Shown here: piece after piece, positions 40,852 to 50,840 of the stretch
Position numbering within the stretch: the first letter of the stretch is position 1
Layout of the letters: the number at the start of each line of letters is the position of its first letter
Position numbers and translations under genes: made by a program
NCBI GenBank assembly: GCA_946965045.2
Contig: OX337233.1
Span: 1,860,001 to 1,924,000, forward strand
Direction of reading: 5' to 3'
DNA: 64,000 nt
Source of the DNA: Epithemia pelagica
Lineage: Eukaryota > Bacillariophyta > Bacillariophyceae > Surirellales > Surirellaceae
The notes under the pieces: model-generated
Databases searched by the model: none
Seen by the model: the letters and a program-made list of their open reading frames with translations, nothing else
What the model was told of the DNA's origin: nothing

Positions 40852-42051
40852 ATGCGTTTGCGCCAATCTGAACAAAACCAGTTGTTGAATGTTTTGGTTG
40901 ACAAGGTCAACGTCCTCAGTGGATTGTTGGGAGCGCCACTAGAAGATTCAGGGGCAACGACGGTGTGGCAAGCAATTAGTGAATGGCACCAGCAACAAGA
41001 AGAGAAGAAGATTAACCCGGCGTTGTTGGAAGCCATCAAGGAAACGCAAAAGTTGCATGAAGCAAGCTTTCAACGCATGTATGACAGCATCAACGCTCTG
41101 TCAAACAAGTTGCACGACACCAAGATTGAGGCTATCCATTCGTCCAGAAAGAAAGTAGTGGCCATGCTCACAGGCGAGGTGAACAAAGCCATCTGGGCCG
41201 AACTATCAAAGGTGTCGCCCACGCTCAAAGTAGCAGAGAAGTTTTTTATTCGCGGCGGTCTCTCCGAATTTGAAGAACACATGCGCAAGACGACAGCCGA
41301 CGCTGTGCGAGCAGCAGGAGGGAACAACGGCCATTCATCGTTATTCAACCTGACGCAAGCCGAGGTGGACGACATCAAGCGGTTGATTGTCAAGTTAGAA
41401 GAAGAAAGCGAGTTGAACAAGGTTCGGCTCACTGACATCGAAGCCAGATCCAAGAATTATACTGTAGAGGTAGAAGGCCATCAGTTTTCCTCGTTGTCGC
41501 AGGTGGCGGCATTTGTCGCGTCCAATGGCGTCCCAGACTCGGTGCTAAAGTTTGTTGACGCCATCAGTTTGATGGAAAAATCGACCACAGGTTCTCAAAG
41601 TTTCACTGAGAACGTGGACGTGCATTACCGGGGTCAACGCTCCAACATGGAGTCGCCCAGTGACCAAAAGGGGCTTTACTCCTTCCAGTTAATTGCTCCC
41701 ACTGCCTTGGCTGGAACTCCTGATCAGGCGAGAAACAACCCAAGAAAGTTAGCGCGAATGGAAACCTACCAGAAATTCAAGGGGTCAGGGTCTCGTGACA
41801 TGGGAGCCGCTAACATGATCCGCAAAATGATCGCCGACAAATACCCGCCTTTGCTGTCTGAAATTGAGGCCTCCACCATGTCACGCGAAGCAAAAGTCAT
41901 AGCCCGGTTCCTTCTCTCTGAGTCTTGGAGTTTTCTGGACTCTCTTTTTATTTTCATGAAGGATCAAGTTGAGGACTATGGGGCGGATACTCAACTCTCT
42001 GAAGTTTGCAGATGGGACCTCGTGCAAAACATCACGAGGATCGTCTTTTAA
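40852..42051 (+). CDS. Element 2 Gag-like ORF 2, coiled-coil rich
   Basis: 399 residues from ATG 40852, in the same frame as ORF 1 and separated only by one TAA. Predicted coiled coil around residues 45-110 (KINPALLEAIKETQKLHEASF) and 170-200 (EVDDIKRLIVKLEEESELNKVRL). The C-terminal part (SREAKVIARFLLSESWSFLDSLFIFMKDQ) looks globular. The homologous reading appears to continue past 42051 in a shifted frame (SSANRGVGAARS). ORF 1 and ORF 2 may once have been a single Gag. Confidence 0.6.
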   Translation: MRLRQSEQNQLLNVLVDKVNVLSGLLGAPLEDSGATTVWQAISEWHQQQEEKKINPALLEAIKETQKLHEASFQRMYDSINALSNKLHDTKIEAIHSSRKKVVAMLTGEVNKAIWAELSKVSPTLKVAEKFFIRGGLSEFEEHMRKTTADAVRAAGGNNGHSSLFNLTQAEVDDIKRLIVKLEEESELNKVRLTDIEARSKNYTVEVEGHQFSSLSQVAAFVASNGVPDSVLKFVDAISLMEKSTTGSQSFTENVDVHYRGQRSNMESPSDQKGLYSFQLIAPTALAGTPDQARNNPRKLARMETYQKFKGSGSRDMGAANMIRKMIADKYPPLLSEIEASTMSREAKVIARFLLSESWSFLDSLFIFMKDQVEDYGADTQLSEVCRWDLVQNITRIVF

Positions 42052-42162
42052 GTCATCAGCCAACCGAGGCGTGGGTGCAGCGAGATCACGCTGAATCAAG
42101 CCACATCCCTCGAACGGGCTCCAAAGCTATTGTGGTAGGTTCTTCAATCCCACCGCTTACAG

Positions 42163-42411
42163 AAGGAGTTTCTGGAACATAATTTTAAGAACCATCCCAA
42201 GGTAGGGCCAATGTTGACCCACTTCTTGCTCGACGTGGTGAGCTTTCACGATGACGTCAATCCCATCGTGGACGATGTCAAAAAGGCATTGAGTGAGGCA
42301 CAACAAGCGAAAAGGAAGGCAGACGCTGTGGAAAGTCAGGTCAAGAACTTACAAGGCCGCTTGCCATCGAAGAAAGCAAAGCCATCAAAAGAAGGATCGG
42401 AAGCATCATGA
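42163..42411 (+). CDS. Element 2 remnant ORF between Gag and RT
   Basis: An open stretch (KEFLEHNFKNHPKVGPM, FHDDVNPIVDDVKKALSEAQ, KAKRKADAV-like helix, PSKKAKPSKEG) bounded by TAG and TGA in the same frame as ORF 2. It is probably the C-terminus of the Gag protein, now cut off by stops in 42050-42130. Confidence 0.45.
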   Translation, partial: KEFLEHNFKNHPKVGPMLTHFLLDVVSFHDDVNPIVDDVKKALSEAQQAKRKADAVESQVKNLQGRLPSKKAKPSKEGSEAS

Positions 42412-42426
42412 GTGCAGCCAACATAA

Positions 42427-45400
42427 AAACAAGCACCGAGAGAACAAGACTTAGAAGAAGACAATGCCAAAAAGAATTGCGGCAAAGAAGCACCGATCAC
42501 CGAATCTTATTCGTCATGGATTCGTCGTCAGGTATCGTTGGCACCGGGAAGTCTGCGCTTGGGAATCATTTTGGAAGGGTTACCCGCGTGGCTGTTTCTG
42601 TCAGACAATCTGACGAACGGTCAATTGCGGTGGTTGATGATTCCAGACAACCAGCAACACTGGGAGAATCTCATTCCAAATGACACCAAGGTGTACTGGC
42701 TAAGAGCAAAACCAGAGGATGAACTGGGCGCGGCATCGATGGAGTCCGCATTAATAGACAAGGCTGATTGTGATGTGATTCTTTTCGAAGGAAAGTACCG
42801 GCCTCCAAGATCGAACTCGGATTTTTGGAAACGCTCCACTCAACTGGTATTATCTCAGCGGTCTCTCAGAGGCAAACCTCCGGCGGGATGGATGGCGTCA
42901 TCACGAGTATTGAATCACGCCCAGTTAGGCGGCGTCACTAATTGGAGTTGTCGCATGCATGTGTGGAGCAAGGCGGAATCAACACTCACGCCCTTTTGGG
43001 AGGACGAGATTCTTCAAGGGGCCGACAGTTCCTTCGAGGATCTGTTAGACAAAAGACAAACAGGGAAGCGAGTACATGAGGACTTTGAATCACCGCATTC
43101 CTCCCTCAAGAATCAAGTCGATTGTGCGACGATACAGAAGAAGAGAAAGAAATTATGGACGCTTCCCACGGTGTTTGGGTCTATGCGCACCAAACGTTGC
43201 TTGACCGTGTCTGAGGCGAGTTCGTGTTTGGATGTCCCCTCGTCTTTGGCGAAAAAGTTGAATGAATCCACGAGCGAAGTTGTGGTTCGAGTGCTGACAA
43301 GTCCCATCAAGGTGGCAGCAGCTCTCGGAGCATGCCTCGTCGAATGGACGAAGAAACGAAGACGCAGTGAAGAAGAGGATGACAACTCCAGTCCACGAAG
43401 AATGGAATCGAAGCGGAGTCGGGTGCAATGCGGAACAGCATTGACGCTCAAGGACACCACAGACGACGGGCCCAACTCCATTGCCAGTGAGGCACCATTG
43501 TCGACCAACACGCGCCGAGACCGAATGCAAGCATACCAACGCTTGAAAGACACAGGAGCGGACACCACCACCGAGAAGGCCGTCAAACATGACAAAGCGG
43601 CTGTTCCTGTAGAATTGTGGGACGACAGAGTCCGTTACTTGTTGGGTCTTTCGAAGATTGATGATCGCCACCGACGAGCCTTCACCAAGATGCGATCTGT
43701 GATGTTACGCCGCTGGAAGCGAAATGTTTTGCGATCGTGGGTTGATTGGTGGAATAAGAATAAAGATAATATAAAACACAATGAACCTCGCTGGTGGAAG
43801 TTGTTGTATGAGCGAGGATATCAAGCGTGTCGCCAAGCTTTTCAAGCGGACTTCTGGAGCTGGCCAAGTGGATCCGGAGTATTTTTCTTGCGATGGCCAA
43901 CAGAATATATTCGCGACGTTGCTCTCGGGGTACCTCCCTTATGGACAGGAGTTCCTCGCCAAGTCTTGGAACCACAACAAGGTCTTGGAGACGAGGACAC
44001 AATCTCGAAGATCAAGGAGAACCTCGACGACGTACGCCAGAAGAAATACGTCGGCCCTGGGCAATGGAAGGCAACCATGAACTATTTTGCAGTGCCCAAG
44101 GGTGAGACAGATATCAGAATGGTGTATGATGGAACAAAAAGCGGTCTGAATGACTGTTTATACGCACCATGGTTCCCCCTCCCGGATGCCGACGTTCTGA
44201 TACGGACCCTCGATGACTCCTATTGGTGTGTGGACAATGATTATGGGGAAATGTTCCTCAATTTTTCGATAGACCCCAAACTTCAGGAGTTCAGTGGGAT
44301 GGATCTCACGCCACTATTTGGCAAAACCGAATCGGGAGAATTGTACATTGAAGGGTGGTACAGATGTCCTATGGGACAAAGCCCGTCTCCATTTAACACT
44401 GTCCAACAGACAAGGCGACTGAAACGCGTCATGATGGGGGATGCGGCTGACGAAGAAAACGTGTTTCGATGGGCCGTTGTACGAGTGAATCTACCAGGAT
44501 CAATTGACTACCAGCCCGGAATCCCGTGGATAGCTAAGTATCGTTCGACAGGCGAATTAGCTGCGGACGCACATGATTATGTAGACGACTTACGAGGCAC
44601 TGGACCCACGGCCGAGGACGCTTGGCAAGTAAGTTCCAAAATTGCAAAGACGGCCGCTTTTCATGGCGTGCAAGACGCCGCACGCAAACGAAGAGAGCAA
44701 ACTCAGAGCCCTGGAGCTTGGGCAGGTGTGGTCTGTGTAACGGAACCTCGACGTCCCTACAAAACCGTCACACAAGAAAAATGGGAGAAGACTAAGAAAG
44801 AAGTGAGCCGGCTCCGAGATGAGTTAGATTCATTAGAGGACGCTTCGCCCAAGAACACTATGAACAGCAAGACACTGGAGCAAGTGGCTGGGTTTCTCAA
44901 TCATGTCGGTCGAGCATTCCCAGTCATCAGGATCTATCTGAACGGAATCTATGCGACGTTGAACAGCTGGAGGCCTGACAGAGATGACGAGGGTTGGAAA
45001 ATTGGCTCGGACACTCTTCACCTCCAAGATCCTTTAGGGTTGGAAACACCAAAGCGAGTTCGCATGGTTCCTCGTATGCGGTTCGATGTTGTGGCCCTGG
45101 AGGAGTTAACAAAAGCAGAAGCGCCGCCATGCCGCATGTTGCGACCGGATAAACAAGGAGCAGTCGTGAGATACTTCTTCGGCGACGCATCGGGTGCTGG
45201 TTTTGGGATGTCTGGATGGACGCCAGGAGACCAGGAAGTCGAGGTTGATTTTGGCGCGTGGGATCAAAAGGCCATGAGCGGATCCTCATCAAACTTCAGA
45301 GAATTAGCCAACATTGTCATGAAAGTAGAGCAAATGGATCAGGAGGACCGATTGAATTCCCTGACCGAAGTATTCATTTTCACTGACAACATGCATGCCA

Positions 45401-45468
45401 AGTCCGCCTTCTACCGCGGAACAGCCAAGTCACCCGAAGTCCTCAAGCTGATGTTTCGCCTTCATTGA
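42427..45468 (+). CDS. Element 2 reverse transcriptase-RNase H
   Basis: The frame is open from 42427, with no ATG for the first stretch and a TTG at 42538. About 400 N-terminal residues have no known domain but include a basic region (KKRRRSEEEDDNSSPRR). RT motifs: MNYFAVPKGETDIRMVYDG, DNDYGEMFLNFSID (first catalytic region), YRCPMGQSPSPFNTVQQ, AHDYVDDLRGTG (YVDD). RNase H motifs: VRYFFGDASGAGFGMSGW, SSNFRELANIV, VFIFTDNMHAKSAFYRGT. TGA at 45466-45468 interrupts RNase H, and the same frame continues immediately after it. Confidence 0.85.
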   Translation, partial: KQAPREQDLEEDNAKKNCGKEAPITESYSSWIRRQVSLAPGSLRLGIILEGLPAWLFLSDNLTNGQLRWLMIPDNQQHWENLIPNDTKVYWLRAKPEDELGAASMESALIDKADCDVILFEGKYRPPRSNSDFWKRSTQLVLSQRSLRGKPPAGWMASSRVLNHAQLGGVTNWSCRMHVWSKAESTLTPFWEDEILQGADSSFEDLLDKRQTGKRVHEDFESPHSSLKNQVDCATIQKKRKKLWTLPTVFGSMRTKRCLTVSEASSCLDVPSSLAKKLNESTSEVVVRVLTSPIKVAAALGACLVEWTKKRRRSEEEDDNSSPRRMESKRSRVQCGTALTLKDTTDDGPNSIASEAPLSTNTRRDRMQAYQRLKDTGADTTTEKAVKHDKAAVPVELWDDRVRYLLGLSKIDDRHRRAFTKMRSVMLRRWKRNVLRSWVDWWNKNKDNIKHNEPRWWKLLYERGYQACRQAFQADFWSWPSGSGVFFLRWPTEYIRDVALGVPPLWTGVPRQVLEPQQGLGDEDTISKIKENLDDVRQKKYVGPGQWKATMNYFAVPKGETDIRMVYDGTKSGLNDCLYAPWFPLPDADVLIRTLDDSYWCVDNDYGEMFLNFSIDPKLQEFSGMDLTPLFGKTESGELYIEGWYRCPMGQSPSPFNTVQQTRRLKRVMMGDAADEENVFRWAVVRVNLPGSIDYQPGIPWIAKYRSTGELAADAHDYVDDLRGTGPTAEDAWQVSSKIAKTAAFHGVQDAARKRREQTQSPGAWAGVVCVTEPRRPYKTVTQEKWEKTKKEVSRLRDELDSLEDASPKNTMNSKTLEQVAGFLNHVGRAFPVIRIYLNGIYATLNSWRPDRDDEGWKIGSDTLHLQDPLGLETPKRVRMVPRMRFDVVALEELTKAEAPPCRMLRPDKQGAVVRYFFGDASGAGFGMSGWTPGDQEVEVDFGAWDQKAMSGSSSNFRELANIVMKVEQMDQEDRLNSLTEVFIFTDNMHAKSAFYRGTAKSPEVLKLMFRLH

Positions 45469-46203
45469 GTACTGATGAAGGGAGAGGCCTTCATACACGT
45501 TGTATGGGTGGCCGGAAAGAGGATGATCACGCAAGGGACAGACGGGTTGTCACGCTCCGACTTGACAAGCGGCGTCATGAGGGGAGAGAAGATGCTCGAC
45601 TTCGTCCCCTTGCATCTCACAGCAGATCAACGCCAACCACGTGTGCTTTCTTCTTTGCTTCGGCAATTGGTCGACGATACAGACGAAATTCACGTGTTGA
45701 AAATGAGCGAGTGGTTTTCAAAACCAATGGACAGCGATGGAATCTTCGTGTGGATCCCACCTCCGTGTATTGCCGACGTCGCTGTGTTCACCATGGCAGA
45801 GGCGTGGCACATACGGCCGTGGAATACGCATATATTCATTGCACCCTCTTTGATGAGCGGTCGTTGGCGGCGGATGCTATCCAAGGCATCTGACATGTTC
45901 TGTGTGCTACCTTTTGAGAATGCAATTTGGCCAAAAGATTTGGAACACGAACCGCTAACGATTGCCTTCACTTTTCCTCTGTTAAACAGAAATCCTTGGC
46001 GAGTTAGATTCACGGAGCTTCTCCGTGATGACCGAGATGTGTTGCGCCAGATACACCGGAAATCTTTCGCACACGCGAGGGATTATCTGCGCAAATTATG
46101 GGTATGCGCGAGGGCATTGGAAACCCTGCCTGGGGGCGTATCACGCTCAGTGTTATGTAGTCCCGGGAGACCAGGACCCATTTCCTCGAGACCTCAAGCC
46201 TAG
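45469..46203 (+). pseudogene. Element 2 RNase H tail and following domain, after the TGA
   Basis: In frame with the RT ORF: FIHVVWVAGKRMITQGTDGLSRSDLTSGVMRGEKMLDFVPLHLTA completes RNase H. A domain of about 160 residues follows (IFVWIPPPCIADVAVFTMAEAWHIRPWNTHIFIAPSLM). I know this arrangement from phytoplankton RT proteins of the same type but have no function for it. The coding signal then moves to the next frame. Confidence 0.7.
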
Positions 46204-47569
46204 ACAATTCGAAATGGACGGGCAAGGGAATCTAGTCGAAGAAGAAGAAGGCTGGGAAACAACAGCGGAAGAGAAACGAGTGTTGGATGAGTGGTTTTGT
46301 CATGCGCGACCAGGCGATCATTTGATAACCCCGTTCCAGTGTGAACTTTGCCATTTTCGGAACGTATTCAAAAGGGATCCTAATATGTCCAGCGAAGAAG
46401 ATAAGTGGGCTTTAAAATGCATTATCCGGGCCAACTTAGACGCTTTTTGGGCTCGCCGATCCAGCACCGTTCAAGGAAATACTCGAGAAATGGCGAGATC
46501 TATGGGCATTCTGAGATCCTTGAGAATCTCTTCGCCAACTTCTATCCATCGCCGAGGGCCCTATCCCATCGAAGACGTGATGGGGATGATACCGGCCATG
46601 ATCTCATTGCAGAGATCTTTGGACAAGGGCCGAAATTCGAAGACCATCCAATGGGACACGATGAGAGGAGTGCGATCGACATTTTCGAACTTCATTCACA
46701 CTACCATCTCTGGAACACGAGGGGCTGTTTTGAGTGACGGTCGTCGGTCGACACGAATCACTGAGAGTGTCGCCAATTCGCTATGGTTCAAGCGATTCAT
46801 GGATGGATGCCATGAGCAAATGGGTGATGTGAAAATCCAAGATGCAGCGATGTCCATTGAGTTGCTTTTGGAATTGGAAAAGATGTTGGATATACAGTTC
46901 CAGCAATTAAAAGAAGGCAAGGTTGATCAGTCTTTGTTTGAGGTTGTCACATTGGGAGCATCGCTCACTTTGGGTTTCTCAAGCGCGTTGCGAGGAGAAG
47001 AACTCGCTCACATTCGGTTGATGGAGACGATTGCTTTCACGAAACAGGGACTCAAGCATCCGAGAAACCCTCACATTCTGTTGGCTTTGGAAGGTCGATT
47101 CAAAGGTTTGATCGCGCGTCAAAAACATAAGATACCACTTGTCTTGACGACGCGATCTGGAATCCCAAATAAGAAATGGTTGCTTCGGTTGTTCCATGCT
47201 TATGAAGAATCGGGAGCTCGATATGGGCCGCTTCTTCGGGCGTCTTCTCGGAGCGAAAGAGCAGTGTCAATCCAACAATTGGACCTGTGGCTCCACGAAG
47301 TGTTAATCAAGTGTCAGAAACAACATCCAGAGTTGCTGGGCAATGACTTGGAATCCTTGGCAACTTACAGTTTTCGACGATCTCTCAGAAGAGGCTCGAC
47401 GACCCAGGCCAGGAATCAAAAGGTACCAAAAGATGTGGTGGTACTCAACAACCGCTGGCGATCTCAGGAACAAGCACGAGCACGGGTGGCCCAGTCTGAC
47501 ATGATCGACCTGTACACAGATGTCGTTGCAGCCCTATCAACATTGTTACAATATTCGGAAGCGCTATAA
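46028..47569 (+). CDS. Element 2 Cys-rich domain fused to tyrosine recombinase
   Basis: From ATG 46028 the protein is about 513 residues. The N-terminal 110 residues contain paired Cys/His sites (CLGAYHAQCY ... DPFP, and FQCELCHFRNVF), probably a zinc-binding module. A helical core-binding region and the YR catalytic domain follow: FSSALRGEELAHIR (first Arg), TYSFRRSLRRGSTTQARN (second Arg box), VVLNNRWRSQEQA (Trp box) and DMIDLYTDVV (nucleophile Tyr). It overlaps the upstream frame by about 175 nt. Confidence 0.82.
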   Translation: MTEMCCARYTGNLSHTRGIICANYGYARGHWKPCLGAYHAQCYVVPGDQDPFPRDLKPRQFEMDGQGNLVEEEEGWETTAEEKRVLDEWFCHARPGDHLITPFQCELCHFRNVFKRDPNMSSEEDKWALKCIIRANLDAFWARRSSTVQGNTREMARSMGILRSLRISSPTSIHRRGPYPIEDVMGMIPAMISLQRSLDKGRNSKTIQWDTMRGVRSTFSNFIHTTISGTRGAVLSDGRRSTRITESVANSLWFKRFMDGCHEQMGDVKIQDAAMSIELLLELEKMLDIQFQQLKEGKVDQSLFEVVTLGASLTLGFSSALRGEELAHIRLMETIAFTKQGLKHPRNPHILLALEGRFKGLIARQKHKIPLVLTTRSGIPNKKWLLRLFHAYEESGARYGPLLRASSRSERAVSIQQLDLWLHEVLIKCQKQHPELLGNDLESLATYSFRRSLRRGSTTQARNQKVPKDVVVLNNRWRSQEQARARVAQSDMIDLYTDVVAALSTLLQYSEAL

Positions 47570-47621
47570 CAGGTGTTGCCAGATTCACACCAAATTTTCA
47601 AGAGATGATACGGAGGGGGAG

Positions 47622-48056
47622 AGGATTGCACCTCAGTGCAATCTGTCGTTTGCGAACCCATTGACGGAAGAAGATGGGGTTCGGAGTTATTGGGGTTCTG
47701 ACCCATTCCCACCTTGGCCGGGGGAATTGGGTCGGACGGCTTTAGCGGAGGTTTACCCCGCGTGCCGACTCGGGATTAATATCTTGAGGACTACCGGCTT
47801 CGGGACTCGTACGATTCTTCAGGGGGTAAGAGCGGGACTCGCCTTGACAGCGGCAATCCCGCGTCGATTTTGGTATCCAACCACACCTTGATGTGATTTG
47901 ACACCGCTCCACTGGGAAGATGTTCCCCTTACCATAAGACGACATAGTCTAGAGGATTATGTCTGCTACTACCCAGCGTCATTCTACGACTCTTCGCCAC
48001 GTTCGGTCATGTGTCACGAGAAAGAGAACAGTTTGTCTGGAGGGAAAGAAAGTGCC
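47622..48056 (+). repeat. Element 2 repeat B1
   Basis: 435 bp starting AGGATTGCACCTCAGTGCAA and ending GGGAAAGAAAGTGCC. It is about 98-99 percent identical to B2 by eye and abuts A2. Confidence 0.9.
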
Positions 48057-48316
48057 TTAATGTGCTCAAGCTAATCTGGCGATAAAGGCCCAAGAGACTT
48101 ACTGACGAACGCACAACTGACACATCGACAGAATATGCGACTGACTATCCCAAGACGATCTCGTGCGTATCTTGAAGATCAAAGATCTACCAGTTTGCAT
48201 GAAGACGACTTTGGATTGAAAGTTGATCGGGTCACTGTCTTTCAGGTTGATTGTTGGTTGAGGTGCTATACGTTGCAGGTATTGTATCTCCTCTTGTGAT
48301 CATCTGTTTTTGTTTT
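48057..48316 (+). repeat. Element 2 repeat A2
   Basis: 260 bp copy of A1 with two or three substitutions (for example GACTTACTG against GACTAACTG). It is followed by a C-rich spacer 48317-48347. Confidence 0.9.
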
Positions 48317-48347
48317 TCCACCCTCCCACCTCCCACCCTGCGTTATA

Positions 48348-48784
48348 AGGATTGCACCTCAGTGCAATCTGTCGTTTGCGAACCCACTGACGGAAGAAGA
48401 TGGGGTTCGGAGTTATTGGGGTTCTGACCCATTCCCACCTTGGCCGGGGGAATTGGGTCGGAAGGCTTTAGCGGAGGTTTGCCCCGCGTGCCGACTCGGG
48501 ATTAATATCTTGAGGACTACCGGCTTCGGGACTCGTACGATTCTTCAGGGGGTAAGAGCGGGACTCGCCTTGACAGCGGCAATCCCGCGTCGATTTTGGT
48601 ATCCAACCACACCTTGACATGTGATTTGACACCGCTCCACTGGGAAGATGTTCCCCTTACCATAAGACGACATAGTCTAGAGGATTATGTCTGCTACTAC
48701 CCAGCGTCATTCTACGACTCTTCGCCACGTTCGGTCATGTGTCACGAGAAAGAGAACAGTTTGTCTGGAGGGAAAGAAAGTGCC
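48348..48784 (+). repeat. Element 2 repeat B2 and right end
   Basis: 437 bp copy of B1 with a 2-bp insertion (CTTGACATG against CTTGATG). The element ends at AAAGTGCC, and host DNA resumes with GGGCTACG. Confidence 0.88.
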
Positions 48785-49197
48785 GGGCTACGCAATAGAA
48801 ATTTTTCACATAGAAATATCAAGAACCGAGAACAAATAGACTCCTACGTAAAATGAAAGGCCGTTCCCCGTACACGTACAATAGAACTGGCGCGTCTTCG
48901 CACTAAGCTATGCAGGCTACGTGCTTTGGCTAGAGAGCTTCGGCGTAAAGCGTAGGGCGACAACCGATAACATGATGTTTATTCAAAGGAATTGAATTTT
49001 CTAACAAAATCCTGATTCTAGAATCACATCTGAATTGTAATCGACTTTGACGAAGGATCGGCTGGGTCTGTGGTAGTCGCAGACAGTGCAACGAAAGTCT
49101 TTCTAGCTGAATACTGAATATATGGAATCCAAACATGCAGAATTCAGCGGTTTCCAAGAGTAAAGCCACAGTTAGACGAGAAGAGACTGCTTGTTAG
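48785..49197. other. Intergenic, nothing recognised
   Basis: Host DNA between element 2 and the aminotransferase. No gene signal. Confidence 0.5.
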
Positions 49198-50439
49198 TCA
49201 CTTTTGCTCCATGTTTGATCTCCAACCTTCTTTGTGTTCTTCAAAGAAAGCCACAAACTTCTCCAGTGCATTTGGCATGATAGACTCTCCATACCCAACA
49301 CGAAAATAATCAATCTCAGGTGTCACATGATCAGTGAAGCAAAACGATGGTTTCATGGAGACCCCGCATTGACCCAACTGAGATCCTAGTTCTTCGGACG
49401 ACAGGGGTCCTTTGAATTTGACAAAGGCAACGGCTCCAGCCGTGGGTTTGACCCATTCCAACAGGTCAGGGTATTGATTTTCAATGACATCTTCAAGAAG
49501 CTTCAAATTTGATCGAAGAATGGGCAGGTTGCGTTCCAAGATAAGATCACTGGCACGCAGTGTCATGATTGCTTGGATTTCACTGGCACGACTGGGACAG
49601 GCTGTTCCAAAATACAATGTATCGAGCAAAGTTTGTCGCATGGATGTGTCTTGAAAGGCAATCCAGCCAATCGTTATACCACAACCTCCCCATGGTTTGC
49701 TCAGTGTCACAACTGACATTCCTTTCTTGTACGCATCGACCATGGCTTCAAGTCGATCCTTCGACGGATCGTGCTCCAACAAACGGTAGACTTCGTCACA
49801 CAAAATTACAATATCGTTCTCCTCAGCAATTGATACAAGTTCCTTTTGATCTTCTTTGGACAGGAGGGTTCCTGCAGGATTATAGGGTTCGTTGAGCAAT
49901 ATGAATTTGGTATTTTCTTCAATCGCGTCACGGACATCTTGCATGTTGATCTGCCATTTGTTGGAAGGTCTTCGAGGAATGTACGTCACACGACTCCCTG
50001 CTTGAATCGGCGCTTCAGTAGTACTTTGATAACCGGGTGTAAAAACTATAGAATGATATCCCTCGGTGGCATTCGAGGACATGTCTTTGCTACCTTCCGT
50101 TTCCAGTTGTTGTGTGGATGTTGGTTGGGTGGCCAGTACGGCAAAGGCAGCCGTTTGCAGAGCCACTTGAGCTCCCGCACATACAAGGATATTGTCTGCA
50201 GTGATATTTGGGCCGTAGAGGTTGGAAATTTCTTGCCTCAAGTCTTCGCTTCCACCATTGGGGGTATATGTTAGTCTGTGATTGTGATATTCATCGATCA
50301 AGGACTGATCACCACGAGCCTTGGCATATTCCACCAGTTCTTGGTGCGTGAGTGGTTCCGCAAAGGAATTCGAAAGCGAATATGGGCAGCCCTTGAACAC
50401 CTGTTTGTGCTTGGATGACCATGGTTGATTCAACCTCAT
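49198..50439 (-). CDS. PLP-dependent class I/II aminotransferase
   Basis: 413 residues from the ATG at 50439. Fold-type I landmarks: NHRLTYTPNGGSEDLRQEIS (substrate-binding Gly), ILVCAGAQVALQTAAFA (cofactor phosphate region), LNEPYNPAGTLLS (Asn contacting PLP), ILCDEVYRLL (Asp-x-x-Tyr), VVTLSKPWGGCGITIGW (catalytic Lys in SxSK-like LSK) and IDYFRVGYGES (carboxylate-binding Arg). The size is normal. The sequence resembles the aspartate/tyrosine aminotransferase superfamily. The substrate cannot be told from sequence. There is no targeting peptide from this start. Confidence 0.85.
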   Translation of the reverse strand: MRLNQPWSSKHKQVFKGCPYSLSNSFAEPLTHQELVEYAKARGDQSLIDEYHNHRLTYTPNGGSEDLRQEISNLYGPNITADNILVCAGAQVALQTAAFAVLATQPTSTQQLETEGSKDMSSNATEGYHSIVFTPGYQSTTEAPIQAGSRVTYIPRRPSNKWQINMQDVRDAIEENTKFILLNEPYNPAGTLLSKEDQKELVSIAEENDIVILCDEVYRLLEHDPSKDRLEAMVDAYKKGMSVVTLSKPWGGCGITIGWIAFQDTSMRQTLLDTLYFGTACPSRASEIQAIMTLRASDLILERNLPILRSNLKLLEDVIENQYPDLLEWVKPTAGAVAFVKFKGPLSSEELGSQLGQCGVSMKPSFCFTDHVTPEIDYFRVGYGESIMPNALEKFVAFFEEHKEGWRSNMEQK

Positions 50440-50561
50440 GATGGATTGCACATCTTGCTCTTTGCACGAATCCTCCCACAGACAATAGATTCTCTTGGAT
50501 GAGTTCTTGGGAAATGGTCAAGGAAAATTTGTGCGATTGATTCACTCCCGGATACCAGCGC

Positions 50562-50580
50562 TCTTCGCGTGATCGAGATC
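50562..50580 (+). repeat. Left target-site duplication of the SINE
   Basis: TCTTCGCGTGATCGAGATC, identical to 50841-50859. Confidence 0.85.
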
Positions 50581-50840
50581 TTGGTCGAGTGGTACGGGCC
50601 TTTGCTCATGATGGTCGGTGCTTGGGTGTCCAGGGTTCGAGTCCGCTGTGATTAGGTGGTTGGGAGGGCTAGATGTGGGGCCCGGAAAAACGGTTCGTCT
50701 ATGTGGCCCCTTGTCACACAAGCGGGGCTCCATGATTCCGAGTGCCATGGCGCCAGGGCAGTCGGTCGACTTAACCCCAGGCGGTAGAGTGGGTGAGCGG
50801 TGAGCGCGGCAGCTGGAAGAATAGATTCAAACCTTTTTTT
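50581..50840 (+). mobile_element. tRNA-derived SINE, 260 bp
   Basis: Flanked by perfect 19-bp direct repeats (50562-50580 and 50841-50859). The head carries a Pol III A box TGGTCGAGTGG at 50582-50592 and a consensus B box GGTTCGAGTCC at 50634-50644. Their spacing (52 bp start to start) suits a tRNA with a long variable arm such as Ser or Leu. A tRNA-unrelated body of about 190 bp follows, ending in eight T residues (50833-50840) that could act as the Pol III stop. It lies between the aminotransferase and the amine oxidase. It has no coding capacity, so it would depend on a LINE partner not seen here. Confidence 0.78.

Larger units (their letters stand above)
39431..48784 (+). mobile_element. 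Element 2: decayed 9.35-kb YR retrotransposon with split direct repeats
   Basis: Layout A1 (39431-39690), ORFs, B1 (47622-48056), A2 (48057-48316), short spacer, B2 (48348-48784). The A copies differ at two or three positions and the B copies at about five plus a 2-bp indel, so it is older than element 1. It encodes Gag-like proteins, an RT with YVDD, RNase H, a Cys-rich domain and a tyrosine recombinase. Several in-frame stops and frameshifts make it non-autonomous today. GGGC precedes the left end (39427-39430) and follows the right end. It inserted upstream of the MYND-RING gene. It is unrelated in sequence to element 1 and longer than typical Ngaro elements. Confidence 0.85.

Noticed and set aside
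50582-50644. A tRNA gene suggested by A- and B-box sequences
   Set aside because: The T-stem around the B box does not pair and no acceptor stem can be formed. The perfect 19-bp duplication around a 260-bp unit fits a SINE instead.
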